From positions 1 to 64,000 of the IMG/VR virus record IMGVR_UViG_3300013094_000026: a stretch of DNA of 64,000 nucleotides; one strand, 5' to 3'. Position 1 is the stretch's first letter. Each line of letters begins with the position of its first letter. The notes beneath the pieces were generated by a model, which worked only from the letters and a program-made list of their open reading frames with translations, did no database searches and had not been told where the DNA came from. A program made the position numbers and the translations under genes. The DNA is from a virus. Below, in pieces: positions 9,364 through 17,315 of the stretch.

Positions 9364-9393
9364 TTGACATAAAATATTAACTTATGCTACTAT
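9364..9393 (+). promoter_or_regulatory. Promoter of the glycosidase-like/TPR pair
   Basis: TTGACA at 9364-9369 and TACTAT at 9388-9393 are separated by 18 nt, with TGC just before the -10 (extended -10). Confidence 0.7.
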
Positions 9394-9412
9394 TAATAAA
9401 ATAGAAAGTTAA

Positions 9413-10417
9413 ATGATGACAAATTTAGTTCAAAAAGCCGTATCACAAGGCGGTAAATTGGCCCCATTAGTTATTCCAAATGGATTAACATCTGGGACGG
9501 GTTTAATGAATCCTTCCATTTTTATAGACGATGATGGAGATATATTAGTTAATCTTAGACATGTAAATTACACACTTTATCATTCAGAAGGCAATCAAAT
9601 GTTTCCCTCTCGCTGGGGACCATTGTCATATTTGCATCCAGAAAAAGATATGAGGCTTGTAACAGAAAATTATATTTGCAGGTTAGATAAAGATCTTCAT
9701 ATGACAAATTTTGCACATGTTGAGATGTTAAATTTGCATAAACCAATTTGGGAATTTGTCGGACTAGAAGATTGCAGACTTATGCAATGGGATGGACAAT
9801 ATTATTTAGTTGGAGTAAGAAGAGATACTACGAATAATGGTGTAGGAAGAATGGAATATACCCACATATCAATAGATAAAGAAAATTGGGTTGTAAAAGA
9901 AACAAAAAGAGTTCGCATACCTACCCCGAATGACTCTGAGTCATATTGTGAAAAAAACTGGGTTCCAATTATTGATAAACCATATCACTTTGTTAAATGG
10001 ACTAATCCAGTAGAGATAGTAAAAGCAGATCCAGATGAACCTATGTGCGATCAAATTTCTGTCAGGCAAAATTTAATTCCACCAATGGATCAAAGAGGTA
10101 GTTCTCAAGTTATTAAGTGGAAAAATAATTTTATATCTATATCTCATGATGTTTTATTATTTAATAACTATTTAAAGCAAAAAGATGGTAACTACAGTCA
10201 TAGAGTTTTAGTATGGGATGAAGATATGAATTTGATTGGAATATCTGATCAGTTTAAATTTTTAGATGGATACATAGAGTTTTGTGTGGGTGCTGCAAAA
10301 TACGAGGATGACTTATTAATATCTTTTGGTTTTCAAGATAATGCTGCATTTGTTTTAAGAACACCTGGTACTATTATAGATGAGTTAGTTGAGGAGGCTC
10401 TTGCATATGCTAATTGA
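9413..10417 (+). CDS. Five-bladed beta-propeller, glycosidase-like protein
   Basis: The 334-residue protein has short repeated blades with MNPSIFIDDDGDILVNLRHVNY, VGLEDCRLMQWDGQYYLVGVRRD, EKNWVPI and YIEFCVGAA..EDDLLISFGFQDN. The ED-x-R and KNW-x-P patterns recall GH43/GH130-type propellers that act on or bind glycans. I cannot assign a catalytic triad, so binding without hydrolysis is possible. Start is ATG 9413 or 9416. It overlaps the following TPR gene by a few codons, suggesting that they work together, perhaps on a surface glycan or in virion decoration. Confidence 0.6.
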   Translation: MMTNLVQKAVSQGGKLAPLVIPNGLTSGTGLMNPSIFIDDDGDILVNLRHVNYTLYHSEGNQMFPSRWGPLSYLHPEKDMRLVTENYICRLDKDLHMTNFAHVEMLNLHKPIWEFVGLEDCRLMQWDGQYYLVGVRRDTTNNGVGRMEYTHISIDKENWVVKETKRVRIPTPNDSESYCEKNWVPIIDKPYHFVKWTNPVEIVKADPDEPMCDQISVRQNLIPPMDQRGSSQVIKWKNNFISISHDVLLFNNYLKQKDGNYSHRVLVWDEDMNLIGISDQFKFLDGYIEFCVGAAKYEDDLLISFGFQDNAAFVLRTPGTIIDELVEEALAYAN

Positions 10418-10970
10418 AGATTTAATTATAGAGTTATCTAATGATCCATTTAATCCTGAAAAAAATTTTGCTGCAGCTGTAGAGTATGAAAAGAACAATC
10501 AAACTGCTTCAGCAGTTTCATTTTATTTAAGATCAGCAGAATATGGTTTTGAAACTCACAGAGATATTGTTTATACATCATTATTAAAAATGGCAAAGTG
10601 TTTTAATGATCAAAAAGGGCGGGAACACAGTGTAACAAAATCTCTTTTGCAGGCTTTACAATATAATCCAGATAGACCAGAAGCATATTTTTTTATGTCA
10701 AATTATTATGAATCAATCGCTGAATGGCAAGAATGTTACACCTGGGCAGAATTAGGTTTAAACAAGATTAATAATTCTTTTGATGAGTTACCTGCTGATG
10801 TTGATTATTCTGGAGAATATTGTCTCATTTTTGAAAAAGCTGTAAGTGGTTGGTGGATCGGGCGGAAGGAAGAGTCAATAATTTTATTTAATAACTTACT
10901 AGATAACTATGATATGAAAGAAGATTATGTTCAAGCCTGCATTAATAATTTAAATAGTATATTAAATTGA
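10407..10970 (+). CDS. TPR-repeat protein
   Basis: I place the start at ATG 10407, preceded by GAGGAGG at 10391-10397; an upstream in-frame TTG overlaps that site and is unlikely. The 187 residues form helical repeats, for example AVEYEKNNQTASAVSFYLRSAEYG, SLLQALQYNPDRPEAYFFMSNYYE and EWQECYTWAELGL. Such TPR proteins mediate protein contacts and are often coupled to glycan enzymes. It overlaps the propeller gene by 11 nt. Exact role unknown. Confidence 0.6.
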   Translation: MLIEDLIIELSNDPFNPEKNFAAAVEYEKNNQTASAVSFYLRSAEYGFETHRDIVYTSLLKMAKCFNDQKGREHSVTKSLLQALQYNPDRPEAYFFMSNYYESIAEWQECYTWAELGLNKINNSFDELPADVDYSGEYCLIFEKAVSGWWIGRKEESIILFNNLLDNYDMKEDYVQACINNLNSILN

Positions 10971-11041
10971 GTGGTTTATATCATTATTTTTAATAAAAAT
11001 GGCAGTCATATGTTCATTTTTTAGGCTTTAGCACACTATAG

Positions 11042-11050
11042 TGGTATTAT
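11042..11050 (+). promoter_or_regulatory. Extended -10 promoter, leaderless, start of head module
   Basis: TGGTATTAT is followed after 6 nt by ATG 11057. It lies in the 86-bp gap behind the TPR gene and probably drives the small gene and portal. Confidence 0.55.
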
Positions 11051-11056
11051 GTCTAT

Positions 11057-11395
11057 ATGGGTAAAATGAAAATAACACCAATTGATGAAGTAAATTGGGG
11101 GCTATATGCCTGGCAGATGCCAGATGGATCTTTAGTTATGGATGAAGAGGGAGGATATTTAAGTATTTCCTCCTTAAAAGGTGACATTCGTCAAATTAAA
11201 AAATTAAAAGATGCTGCTAAACATTATGGTCTTGAAGGAGGAAAACCAATATTTTTTGCAGGACATCGTGCAGTTACAGACGAAGAATTAGCTGAACAAA
11301 AGCAGAGGCTTGAAATGGGGCTAGTACCAGATACTCAAGATATGCCTGCAATGATGGATTATGTTAAAGAGATGAGGGACATGAAAATTGGCTAA
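11057..11395 (+). CDS. Conserved-looking small protein preceding portal
   Basis: The 112-residue protein (PIDEVNWGLYAWQMPDGS, then DEEGGYLSISSLKGD, and a helical C-terminus) has no domain I recognise. Its position directly before the portal, overlapping it by 8 nt, is typical of small actinophage virion-assembly genes. Start is ATG 11057, with an alternative ATG at 11066. No membrane segment or signal is seen. Function unknown. Confidence 0.7.
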   Translation: MGKMKITPIDEVNWGLYAWQMPDGSLVMDEEGGYLSISSLKGDIRQIKKLKDAAKHYGLEGGKPIFFAGHRAVTDEELAEQKQRLEMGLVPDTQDMPAMMDYVKEMRDMKIG

Positions 11396-12962
11396 TTTAA
11401 ATATTGCTGATGAAGATGATTTTAATGAAGAAGGTATTGCTGTAAAAATTGGAACTCAGCATACTACTGAACAAGAGTTTGATGACCCATTTAATTCATC
11501 ATGGGAAGATATTAAAAAGGCTGATGGCTTAAGTCCTAATTTCCGTCGTCAAGTAAATAGAATGGAAAAATCATTTACTGGTATTGGTGATGCAAAATCA
11601 AAGAAACTTGATCCACTTGATCTTACAGGATATTCATTATTTCAGATTGTACAGCCACCATACAATGTATTGTATCTAGCACAACTTTACGACATTTCTC
11701 CATATCATCATTCAGCAGTAAATGCTAAAGCAGCTAACGTTGTTGGACTGGGGTATAAGTTTGAAGAGACTTGGGCAACAATTCAAAAAGTTGAAGCAAG
11801 CATGGATAACCCAAAAAGACTTGATAAGTTACGTTCAAATATTGAAAAAGCAAAAGTTGAATTACGTGAATTTCTTGAATCATTAAATTCAGATGATTCA
11901 TTTATTGAAAATATGAAAAAAGTTTTTATTGATCTAGAGTCAACAGGAAATGCTTATCTTGAAGTTGGTCGCACATCAACTGGCAAGATTGGTTACATTG
12001 GTCATATTCCTACAACAACTATGAGAATTCGCCGTCACCGTGATGGTTTTGTTCAAGTTGTATATAACCGCTATACATTTTTTAGAAACTTCGGTGATAC
12101 CGAGACCCCAGATCAGATAGGTACTGATCCCCAGCCGAACGAAGTAATTCACTTTAAAGTATTTACTCCGTCAAATACCTACTATGGAGTTCCAGATATT
12201 TTATCAGCAAAAAATGCCGTTGCTGGTGATGAATTTGCACAACGTTTCAATTTAGATTATTTTGAGAATAAAGCTGTTCCACGTTATATTATTACAGTAA
12301 AGGGTGCTAAACTTACTGCTGATTCAGAGCGTAAATTGCTTGAATTTTTTCAAACAGGTTTGCGTGGAAGAAACCATAGAACACTTTACATACCTTTGCC
12401 ATCAGATGGTGAGCAAGGACGTGTAGAGTTTGATATGAAGCCTGTTGAGGCGGGGGTTCAAGATTCTTCATTTAAGAATTATGCAGTAGAAAATAGAGAC
12501 CGTATTCTTATCTCTCATAGAGTACCTATTAGTAAAATTGGTATGCCACAAGGTGTTTCACTAGCAAATGCTAAAGATGCAGATAAAACATTTAAAGAGC
12601 AGGTATGTCGTCCAAGACAAGAGGAACTTGAAAACAAAATCAATAGAATTATTGCTGAATTTACTGATGCATTTGTTTTAAGATTCAATGAACTTGCACT
12701 TACAGATGAAGAGACACAATCAAGAATTGATGATCGTTATCTTAAAGATCAAGTTATTACTCCAAATGAAGTTCGTTCACGTAAAGGCCTTGCACCGTTG
12801 TCTGGAGGAGATCAAGTTCTTATCATTAATCCTAAAGCTGCACAAGATGCAGCATCAGATGCAAGTGGTAATAAAACTAGAAGTCAAGAACGCACACTAG
12901 GTGCAAACGATAAAATGGGACAAGCAAGAAATGCTAAAGGTGAAGGAAGATCACAGGCATAA
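11388..12962 (+). CDS. Portal protein
   Basis: The 524-residue protein has portal hallmarks: LYDISPYHHSAVNAKAANVVGLGY, GNAYLEVGRT.TGKIGYIGHIP, the block NEVIHFKVFTPSNTYYGVPDILSAKNA, and a helical C-terminus (VITPNEVRSRKGLAPL). It forms the dodecameric ring at the capsid vertex through which DNA is packaged and ejected. The start is TTG 11388 overlapping the upstream gene; GAGGG at 11374-11378 fits as its ribosome site and no ATG is available before conserved sequence. The nearest other packaging genes are the terminase genes at 57.5-59.9 kb. Confidence 0.9.
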   Translation: MANLNIADEDDFNEEGIAVKIGTQHTTEQEFDDPFNSSWEDIKKADGLSPNFRRQVNRMEKSFTGIGDAKSKKLDPLDLTGYSLFQIVQPPYNVLYLAQLYDISPYHHSAVNAKAANVVGLGYKFEETWATIQKVEASMDNPKRLDKLRSNIEKAKVELREFLESLNSDDSFIENMKKVFIDLESTGNAYLEVGRTSTGKIGYIGHIPTTTMRIRRHRDGFVQVVYNRYTFFRNFGDTETPDQIGTDPQPNEVIHFKVFTPSNTYYGVPDILSAKNAVAGDEFAQRFNLDYFENKAVPRYIITVKGAKLTADSERKLLEFFQTGLRGRNHRTLYIPLPSDGEQGRVEFDMKPVEAGVQDSSFKNYAVENRDRILISHRVPISKIGMPQGVSLANAKDADKTFKEQVCRPRQEELENKINRIIAEFTDAFVLRFNELALTDEETQSRIDDRYLKDQVITPNEVRSRKGLAPLSGGDQVLIINPKAAQDAASDASGNKTRSQERTLGANDKMGQARNAKGEGRSQA

Positions 12963-12965
12963 AAA

Positions 12966-13817
12966 ATGTTTTCAGCATTAGATGTTATAAATGTAGCTCG
13001 TAGTCAAATAGGTTTTTATGAAGGGCCTAATAATGAAAATCCATACGGAATTTGGTATAACGTGCCAAATGCTCCGTACTGTGCGATAGGAATTAGTTGG
13101 TGTTTCGGTCAACTTGGGTTATCACATTTAATTGCTGCACAAACTCCAAAAGGTTTTCATTATAATCCTACAGCTTTGCATTGGTTTCAAATGCAAGGAC
13201 TTATTGTAAATAAAATGCAAATGCAACCAGGCGACTTAGTTATGTTTGACTGGAATGGTGATGGTGTTGCAGATCATGTTGAGTTGTGTGAAGCAGCAAG
13301 CCCTGGAGGATTTACTACAATTGGTTTTAATACTGGAAATCCAAATGATCCAACTAGAGAAGGCTGTTGGAGAGTACATAGAAATTATCTATTTGTTATA
13401 GCAGTAATTAGACCTAGATATCCAGTTATTGTTAAACCAACAGTTGCAGTAAATAATACTAAAAAAGCAACAGCAGGAGTTGCAGCAACAGGAGCAGCAG
13501 TTGCGGGAGCAACAGGAGCAGTCCATACAGGAGTTAATACAACTACACCAGTAACAACTAAGCCAAGTACAGTATTTATTGCACCTCCATTTCCTGCAAG
13601 TCAATCTAAATTTAATATAGGTCAAAAAAATGATGCAGTTATGACTGTACAAAAAGCACTTGTTAAAAAAGGTTTGCTTGCTTCAAAATATGCAACAGGT
13701 ACAATGAATAAACAGACAAAGGCAGCATTAGTTAAATTTGATCAAAAGCTTGGAATTATAGTTCAAGGTGGAGCAGTTCCACAAATTGTTTACGATAATT
13801 TAAAGGGGGCATTATGA
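12966..13817 (+). CDS. Endolysin: CHAP-like cysteine amidase/peptidase with peptidoglycan-binding domain
   Basis: The 283-residue protein has an N-terminal CHAP-type domain with NAPYCAIGISWCF (likely nucleophile C39), DHVELCE (H104) and GFNTGN (N122). An Ala/Thr/Pro-rich linker covers roughly 160-205. The C-terminal domain (FNIGQKNDAVMTVQKAL...TMNKQTKAALVKF) fits the PG_binding_1 fold. It should cut peptidoglycan for host lysis. It overlaps the holin-like gene by 4 nt and sits between portal and protease, an unusual place, so a virion-associated role is also possible. Confidence 0.85.
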   Translation: MFSALDVINVARSQIGFYEGPNNENPYGIWYNVPNAPYCAIGISWCFGQLGLSHLIAAQTPKGFHYNPTALHWFQMQGLIVNKMQMQPGDLVMFDWNGDGVADHVELCEAASPGGFTTIGFNTGNPNDPTREGCWRVHRNYLFVIAVIRPRYPVIVKPTVAVNNTKKATAGVAATGAAVAGATGAVHTGVNTTTPVTTKPSTVFIAPPFPASQSKFNIGQKNDAVMTVQKALVKKGLLASKYATGTMNKQTKAALVKFDQKLGIIVQGGAVPQIVYDNLKGAL

Positions 13818-14155
13818 GTTTAAAACACCATTTTAAATTTAATATTTCAGATGCTAAGCAGCTTGGTATAGCTCTTATAAGCTCATATGGAATGTGGGCA
13901 GCGACGGGATTTCAAAAGAATATTACAGGCCTTCTATACCCCGTTATGGGCTTTATAACAGGGGGTCTAGCATCTCACAACTCAATGTCATCTCCAAATG
14001 TAATGCCAGATTCTCATATTCAAACACCCTATGTTAACAATATAGATGATGGAAATAAGGGTGTTCCAGAACCAATATCAGAAGTAAAAATTTATAAACC
14101 AGAAGGGACGGATGTAAAAAAAGTCATCCAAATTAATAGCAACATTATAAAATAG
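13814..14155 (+). CDS. Putative holin
   Basis: The 113-residue protein has two short hydrophobic stretches (about residues 16-33, LGIALISSYGMWAATGF, and 37-54, ITGLLYPVMGFITGGLAS) and a polar C-terminal tail with KKV near the end. It starts within the endolysin stop (ATGA). Small membrane proteins next to endolysins usually are holins, which permeabilise the inner membrane at lysis. The assignment rests on membrane segments and position only; a spanin or anchoring role cannot be excluded. Confidence 0.6.
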   Translation: MSLKHHFKFNISDAKQLGIALISSYGMWAATGFQKNITGLLYPVMGFITGGLASHNSMSSPNVMPDSHIQTPYVNNIDDGNKGVPEPISEVKIYKPEGTDVKKVIQINSNIIK

Positions 14156-14187
14156 TTTTTTCCAAATTATGCGTTATTTATAATAAA

Positions 14188-14196
14188 TGCTATTAT
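14188..14196 (+). promoter_or_regulatory. Extended -10 promoter of capsid genes
   Basis: TGCTATTAT lies in the 51-bp gap, with ATG 14207 ten bases downstream, so the leader would be at most about four bases. No clear ribosome site precedes the ATG. Confidence 0.5.
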
Positions 14197-14206
14197 TTAT
14201 TTACAT

Positions 14207-15634
14207 ATGGAACTACAAAAAACTTATTGGCAGAATAGCGAGTCATCTACGGCTCTTCATTTTCCTATTACTAAAGTTGATAAGGAAAAGAGACTAGTAT
14301 CTGGTTTCGCATCCTTAGACAATGTTGACCGTCATGGCGATATTGTTACCGCAGATGCAAACAAGAAAGCCTTTGAAAGATTCAGAGGAAACATTCGTGA
14401 GATGCATGGACCAACAGCAGTTGGCAAAATGGTTAAATTTAAACATGATAAATTTTTTGATCCAGAAACACAAAAGAGTTATAACGGAGTATATGTAACT
14501 GCATATATTTCAAAAGGTGCACAAGATGCATGGGAAAAGTGCTTAGATGGTACTTATTCAGGATTCTCCATTGGCGGAAATATTAATGATGCTAAGATGG
14601 AAAAAGTGGACGGGGATAATGAAACCCGCCGAGTTATTCATGACTATGATCTACATGAATTGTCATTAGTAGATTCACCAGCAAATCAGTTAGCTAATTT
14701 TTTCTCTATTGAAAAGAATACAGATGGAAGTACATTTGTAAAAGGTATGATTGAAGGAATTACATTGGAAAATGTATTCTGGTGCAAGAATGATGAAATT
14801 GCATCAACATCAGAAGCAACAACAAAAGATTGTGTTGTATGTGATGCACAAATGGAAAATATTGGTTGGGTTGAACAAGCAGATCTTGAAAAATTTGAAG
14901 CAATTGAAAAAGTGATTGATTCTTATTTTAAGAAAGATGATGCTCCAACATCAGCACATGAAGCAACGGAGACAGCAGCTCCAGGTTTGGCGGGGAATGT
15001 TATTGATAGCAATGCTTCAATTAATCTTTATCCTGATCAAAATACAAAACAAAAAGTTACGTTTGAAGACGGACTTAAAAAGAGCGATGAAATTTTGCTC
15101 ACAGAAGGAGGTAACAAAATGGCAGAAGATACAGATACAACAATTGAGAAGTCAATTGATGTAGAGACTCCAGCCGAAGAGGTTACAAGCACTGAATCAG
15201 TTTCAGATGTTGCAGTTGAAAAATCTGCAGAAGTTTCTGAAGTTGAAGATGTACTTGATTTTACAAAGATGGTCACTGACCTCAAGACCTTCTTTGGTGA
15301 GTCTATTGAAAAGAACTATTCTCTACAGTCAGCTACTATTGCAGATCTCAAGAAAGTTGTTGATGCAACTAATACTGAGCTTGCAAAAGTTAATTCTTCA
15401 TATGAGGATTTGAAGAAAGCACATACAGAGCTTGTAGAAAAGCATGATGCAATCATGAAGACAGTTGAAGATCTTGGTGGCAAGATTGAATATGTTGACC
15501 ATCAACTTAAGGGATTTGAATCCGCAACTGCAGTACAGAAGTCCGTTGGTGTTTCGGCTCCAATCGGAGTAACAAAAAATCAAAAAAGTATATGGCAAGG
15601 ACACTTCCTCGGTGTTAATACCCTAACTAACTAA
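14207..15634 (+). CDS. Prohead protease with C-terminal scaffold region
   Basis: The first 180 of 475 residues resemble HK97-type (XkdF-like) prohead proteases: VSGFASLDNVDRHGDIV, MHGPTAVG (H67 likely catalytic), YSGFSIGG (S121 likely nucleophile) and LHELSLVDSPANQLA. Residues from about 305 are acidic and then coiled coil (DLKTFFGESIEKNYSLQSA... HTELVEKHDAIMKTV), as in scaffold domains. The protease removes scaffold and matures the capsid. An internal in-frame ATG with a perfect ribosome site should make the scaffold part on its own. The major capsid gene follows. Confidence 0.85.
   Translation: MELQKTYWQNSESSTALHFPITKVDKEKRLVSGFASLDNVDRHGDIVTADANKKAFERFRGNIREMHGPTAVGKMVKFKHDKFFDPETQKSYNGVYVTAYISKGAQDAWEKCLDGTYSGFSIGGNINDAKMEKVDGDNETRRVIHDYDLHELSLVDSPANQLANFFSIEKNTDGSTFVKGMIEGITLENVFWCKNDEIASTSEATTKDCVVCDAQMENIGWVEQADLEKFEAIEKVIDSYFKKDDAPTSAHEATETAAPGLAGNVIDSNASINLYPDQNTKQKVTFEDGLKKSDEILLTEGGNKMAEDTDTTIEKSIDVETPAEEVTSTESVSDVAVEKSAEVSEVEDVLDFTKMVTDLKTFFGESIEKNYSLQSATIADLKKVVDATNTELAKVNSSYEDLKKAHTELVEKHDAIMKTVEDLGGKIEYVDHQLKGFESATAVQKSVGVSAPIGVTKNQKSIWQGHFLGVNTLTN
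15102..15111 (+). promoter_or_regulatory. Internal ribosome binding site for nested scaffold
   Basis: AGAAGGAGGT is an essentially full anti-SD match inside the protease gene, 7 nt before in-frame ATG 15119. No other coding interior I read in this window carries such a match at this spacing to an in-frame ATG. Confidence 0.75.
15119..15634 (+). CDS. Nested capsid scaffold protein (in-frame internal start)
   Basis: The same frame as the protease restarts at ATG 15119, giving 171 residues with an acidic head (MAEDTDTTIEKSIDVETP) and a long coiled-coil region ending near the C-terminus. Scaffold proteins guide capsid assembly and leave before DNA entry. The arrangement matches the lambda C/Nu3 nested genes, where the scaffold equals the C-terminal part of the protease. 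The ribosome site at 15102-15111 is the direct evidence; the translation product is inferred. Confidence 0.7.
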   Translation: MAEDTDTTIEKSIDVETPAEEVTSTESVSDVAVEKSAEVSEVEDVLDFTKMVTDLKTFFGESIEKNYSLQSATIADLKKVVDATNTELAKVNSSYEDLKKAHTELVEKHDAIMKTVEDLGGKIEYVDHQLKGFESATAVQKSVGVSAPIGVTKNQKSIWQGHFLGVNTLTN

Positions 15635-15641
15635 ACTAAAA

Positions 15642-15662
15642 AAAATAAGGTGGTGAAATAAA
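15642..15662 (+). promoter_or_regulatory. High-expression translation leader, copy 1 (capsid)
   Basis: A 21-nt stretch containing AATAAGGTGGTGAAATAAA is identical to 20036-20056. AAGGTGGTGA matches the anti-SD complement at 9 of 10 positions. The ATG is 3 nt beyond. Confidence 0.75.
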
Positions 15663-15665
15663 TAA

Positions 15666-16817
15666 ATGAGTAATGAACTTCTACAAAAAGTAATTGATAC
15701 TACGGACCTCGGTTCTTCAGCAGTTAATGCATCTGGAGACGCTTCTAACTTATCTGGTAATGGTTTACTATATCCAGATCAGGCTAATCGTTTCTTGGAT
15801 TACATGTGGGATGCAACAATCCTAGCTAAGGCAGCTCGTACAATCCGTATGCGTTCAAATACAACCGAAATTGATCGTGTTGCTATTGGACAACGTATCA
15901 TGACAGTTGCACAAGAGGACAACCCTCGTAATTTTGTTGCTAGTGGAGATAGCTATACAAACGCTAATTCAACAACTTTCTCAGCACAAAATGCAACATT
16001 CAATAAGGTTTCGCTTACAACACGTAAGCTTCGCCTTGACTGGGAACTTTCAGCAGAGTCTCTTGAAGACAATATTGAAGGTCCAGATCTAGAAGATCAC
16101 ATTGCAAGACTTATGGCTACCCAGGCTGGTAACGATATTGAGGATACCCTTATTAACGGTACAGGCACAGGATCTGGTCTTATGTCAGCATTCGCAGGTT
16201 TCCGCACATTGGCTCTTAACAACGCACACGTTGTTGATGCAGCAGGTGCAGGACTAGACAAAAACGTATTTAATAACGCAATCAAAGCATTGCCACGTAA
16301 GTACAAGCAACGTCGTAACCAACTCCGATTCTTCACTGGATCTAACTTGGTACAAGATTACCTATACAACCTCACAGCTATGACTTCAACGGGATTCAAT
16401 CCATTTGATATCGCTTCAGGCATCATTCGTGGTGACGTAGCAGCTAACGATGGTGGTCCAGGTTCTGTAACACCATACGCATTTGGTATCCCAGTTATCA
16501 ACGTTCCGTTGATGGTTGAGACACAAACAGGTGACTATAGTGGTGCAGCAGGTTTACATGGAGATGTACATCTTACATTCCCACAAAACTTCATCATTGG
16601 TATTAAGCGTGACGTAACAGTCTATCGTCTTTTCCAGCCAAAGAAAGACACAATTGAATACACACTATTCATTCGTGTTGGTTGCGTAATGGAAAACTAC
16701 GATGCACACGTTATCGTTAAGAATATCAAGGTTGCAGGAACAGCTGGCGGAACAGGATCTTTGGCAGTAACAAATGGTCCAAATGTAACTGGCGGTCAAA
16801 ACGGAAATACATACTAA
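15666..16817 (+). CDS. Major capsid protein (HK97 fold)
   Basis: The 383-residue protein has the N-arm/E-loop/P-domain pattern of HK97-type capsids: NRFLDYMWDATILAKAARTIRM, VSLTTRKLRLDWELSAESLEDNIEG, DHIARLMATQAGNDIE and a C-terminal TVYRLFQPKKDTIEYTLFIRVG. It builds the icosahedral shell. Codon use differs from its neighbours (CGT for Arg, AAC, TTC and ATC frequent), as expected for a very highly expressed gene. The leader is shared with the major tail gene, and a terminator follows. Confidence 0.9.
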   Translation: MSNELLQKVIDTTDLGSSAVNASGDASNLSGNGLLYPDQANRFLDYMWDATILAKAARTIRMRSNTTEIDRVAIGQRIMTVAQEDNPRNFVASGDSYTNANSTTFSAQNATFNKVSLTTRKLRLDWELSAESLEDNIEGPDLEDHIARLMATQAGNDIEDTLINGTGTGSGLMSAFAGFRTLALNNAHVVDAAGAGLDKNVFNNAIKALPRKYKQRRNQLRFFTGSNLVQDYLYNLTAMTSTGFNPFDIASGIIRGDVAANDGGPGSVTPYAFGIPVINVPLMVETQTGDYSGAAGLHGDVHLTFPQNFIIGIKRDVTVYRLFQPKKDTIEYTLFIRVGCVMENYDAHVIVKNIKVAGTAGGTGSLAVTNGPNVTGGQNGNTY

Positions 16818-16836
16818 TATTTATTAGTTGCAAGGC

Positions 16837-16861
16837 GGGGGATTACTTAGGTAGTCCCCTT
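16837..16861 (+). terminator. Terminator after major capsid gene
   Basis: GGGGATTAC pairs with GTAGTCCCC (one T-G pair) around a TTAG loop, followed by TT. Confidence 0.75.
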
Positions 16862-16871
16862 AGCCATTTAA

Positions 16872-16880
16872 TGGTATAAT
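16872..16880 (+). promoter_or_regulatory. Extended -10 promoter of connector genes
   Basis: TGGTATAAT lies between the capsid terminator and the connector genes. ATG 16903 is preceded by GAAAGGAT. Confidence 0.6.
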
Positions 16881-16902
16881 TAACAATGACGAAAGGATAT
16901 AA

Positions 16903-17301
16903 ATGTCATTCTCAGATTTAAAACTTACAGATTTAAGAAAAGTAGCAGACTCTTTTGGAGTTGATGCTGCACAATCTAAAACAAAACAAGAAGTCATTGC
17001 ACTTCTTGAAGAAGAAGGTATTACATACCAAATGTATGCTAAATTTACAGAATCAGAAAAAGAAGAGATTAAGATTACTGAATTTGAAAAAAAGGCAAGA
17101 GAAAAAAAGATTTTAAAGACAACTAATTCAGTTTTAGTAAAAATGGAAAGAAATAATCATTCTTTTCAAGTAGATGGATATACTTTTTCACAAGAGCATC
17201 CATTTGTAGCAATGCCAGAATCTGATGCTCAAAGAATTTTTGATACTCAGACTGGTTTCCGCCTTGCGACTCCACGAGAGGCTCAAGAGTACTACGCATA
17301 A
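16903..17301 (+). CDS. Small head protein with SAP/HeH-like N-terminal helix pair
   Basis: The 132-residue protein opens with LTDLRKVADSFGVDAAQSKTKQEVIALLEEEG, matching the SAP/HeH-type helix-extension-helix motif that often occurs in virion proteins next to the capsid gene. The C-terminal part (FQVDGYTFSQEHPFVAMPESDAQRIFD) resembles small proteins that follow the capsid gene in many actinophages. It is probably a minor head or decoration protein. The exact role is not known. Confidence 0.65.
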   Translation: MSFSDLKLTDLRKVADSFGVDAAQSKTKQEVIALLEEEGITYQMYAKFTESEKEEIKITEFEKKAREKKILKTTNSVLVKMERNNHSFQVDGYTFSQEHPFVAMPESDAQRIFDTQTGFRLATPREAQEYYA

Positions 17302-17315
17302 AGGGGGTGCTTTGA

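Noticed and set aside
10980-11010. AT-rich inverted repeat (ATTTTTAATAAAAAT region) as terminator
   Set aside because: Weak, GC-free stem in AT-rich DNA; likely chance.
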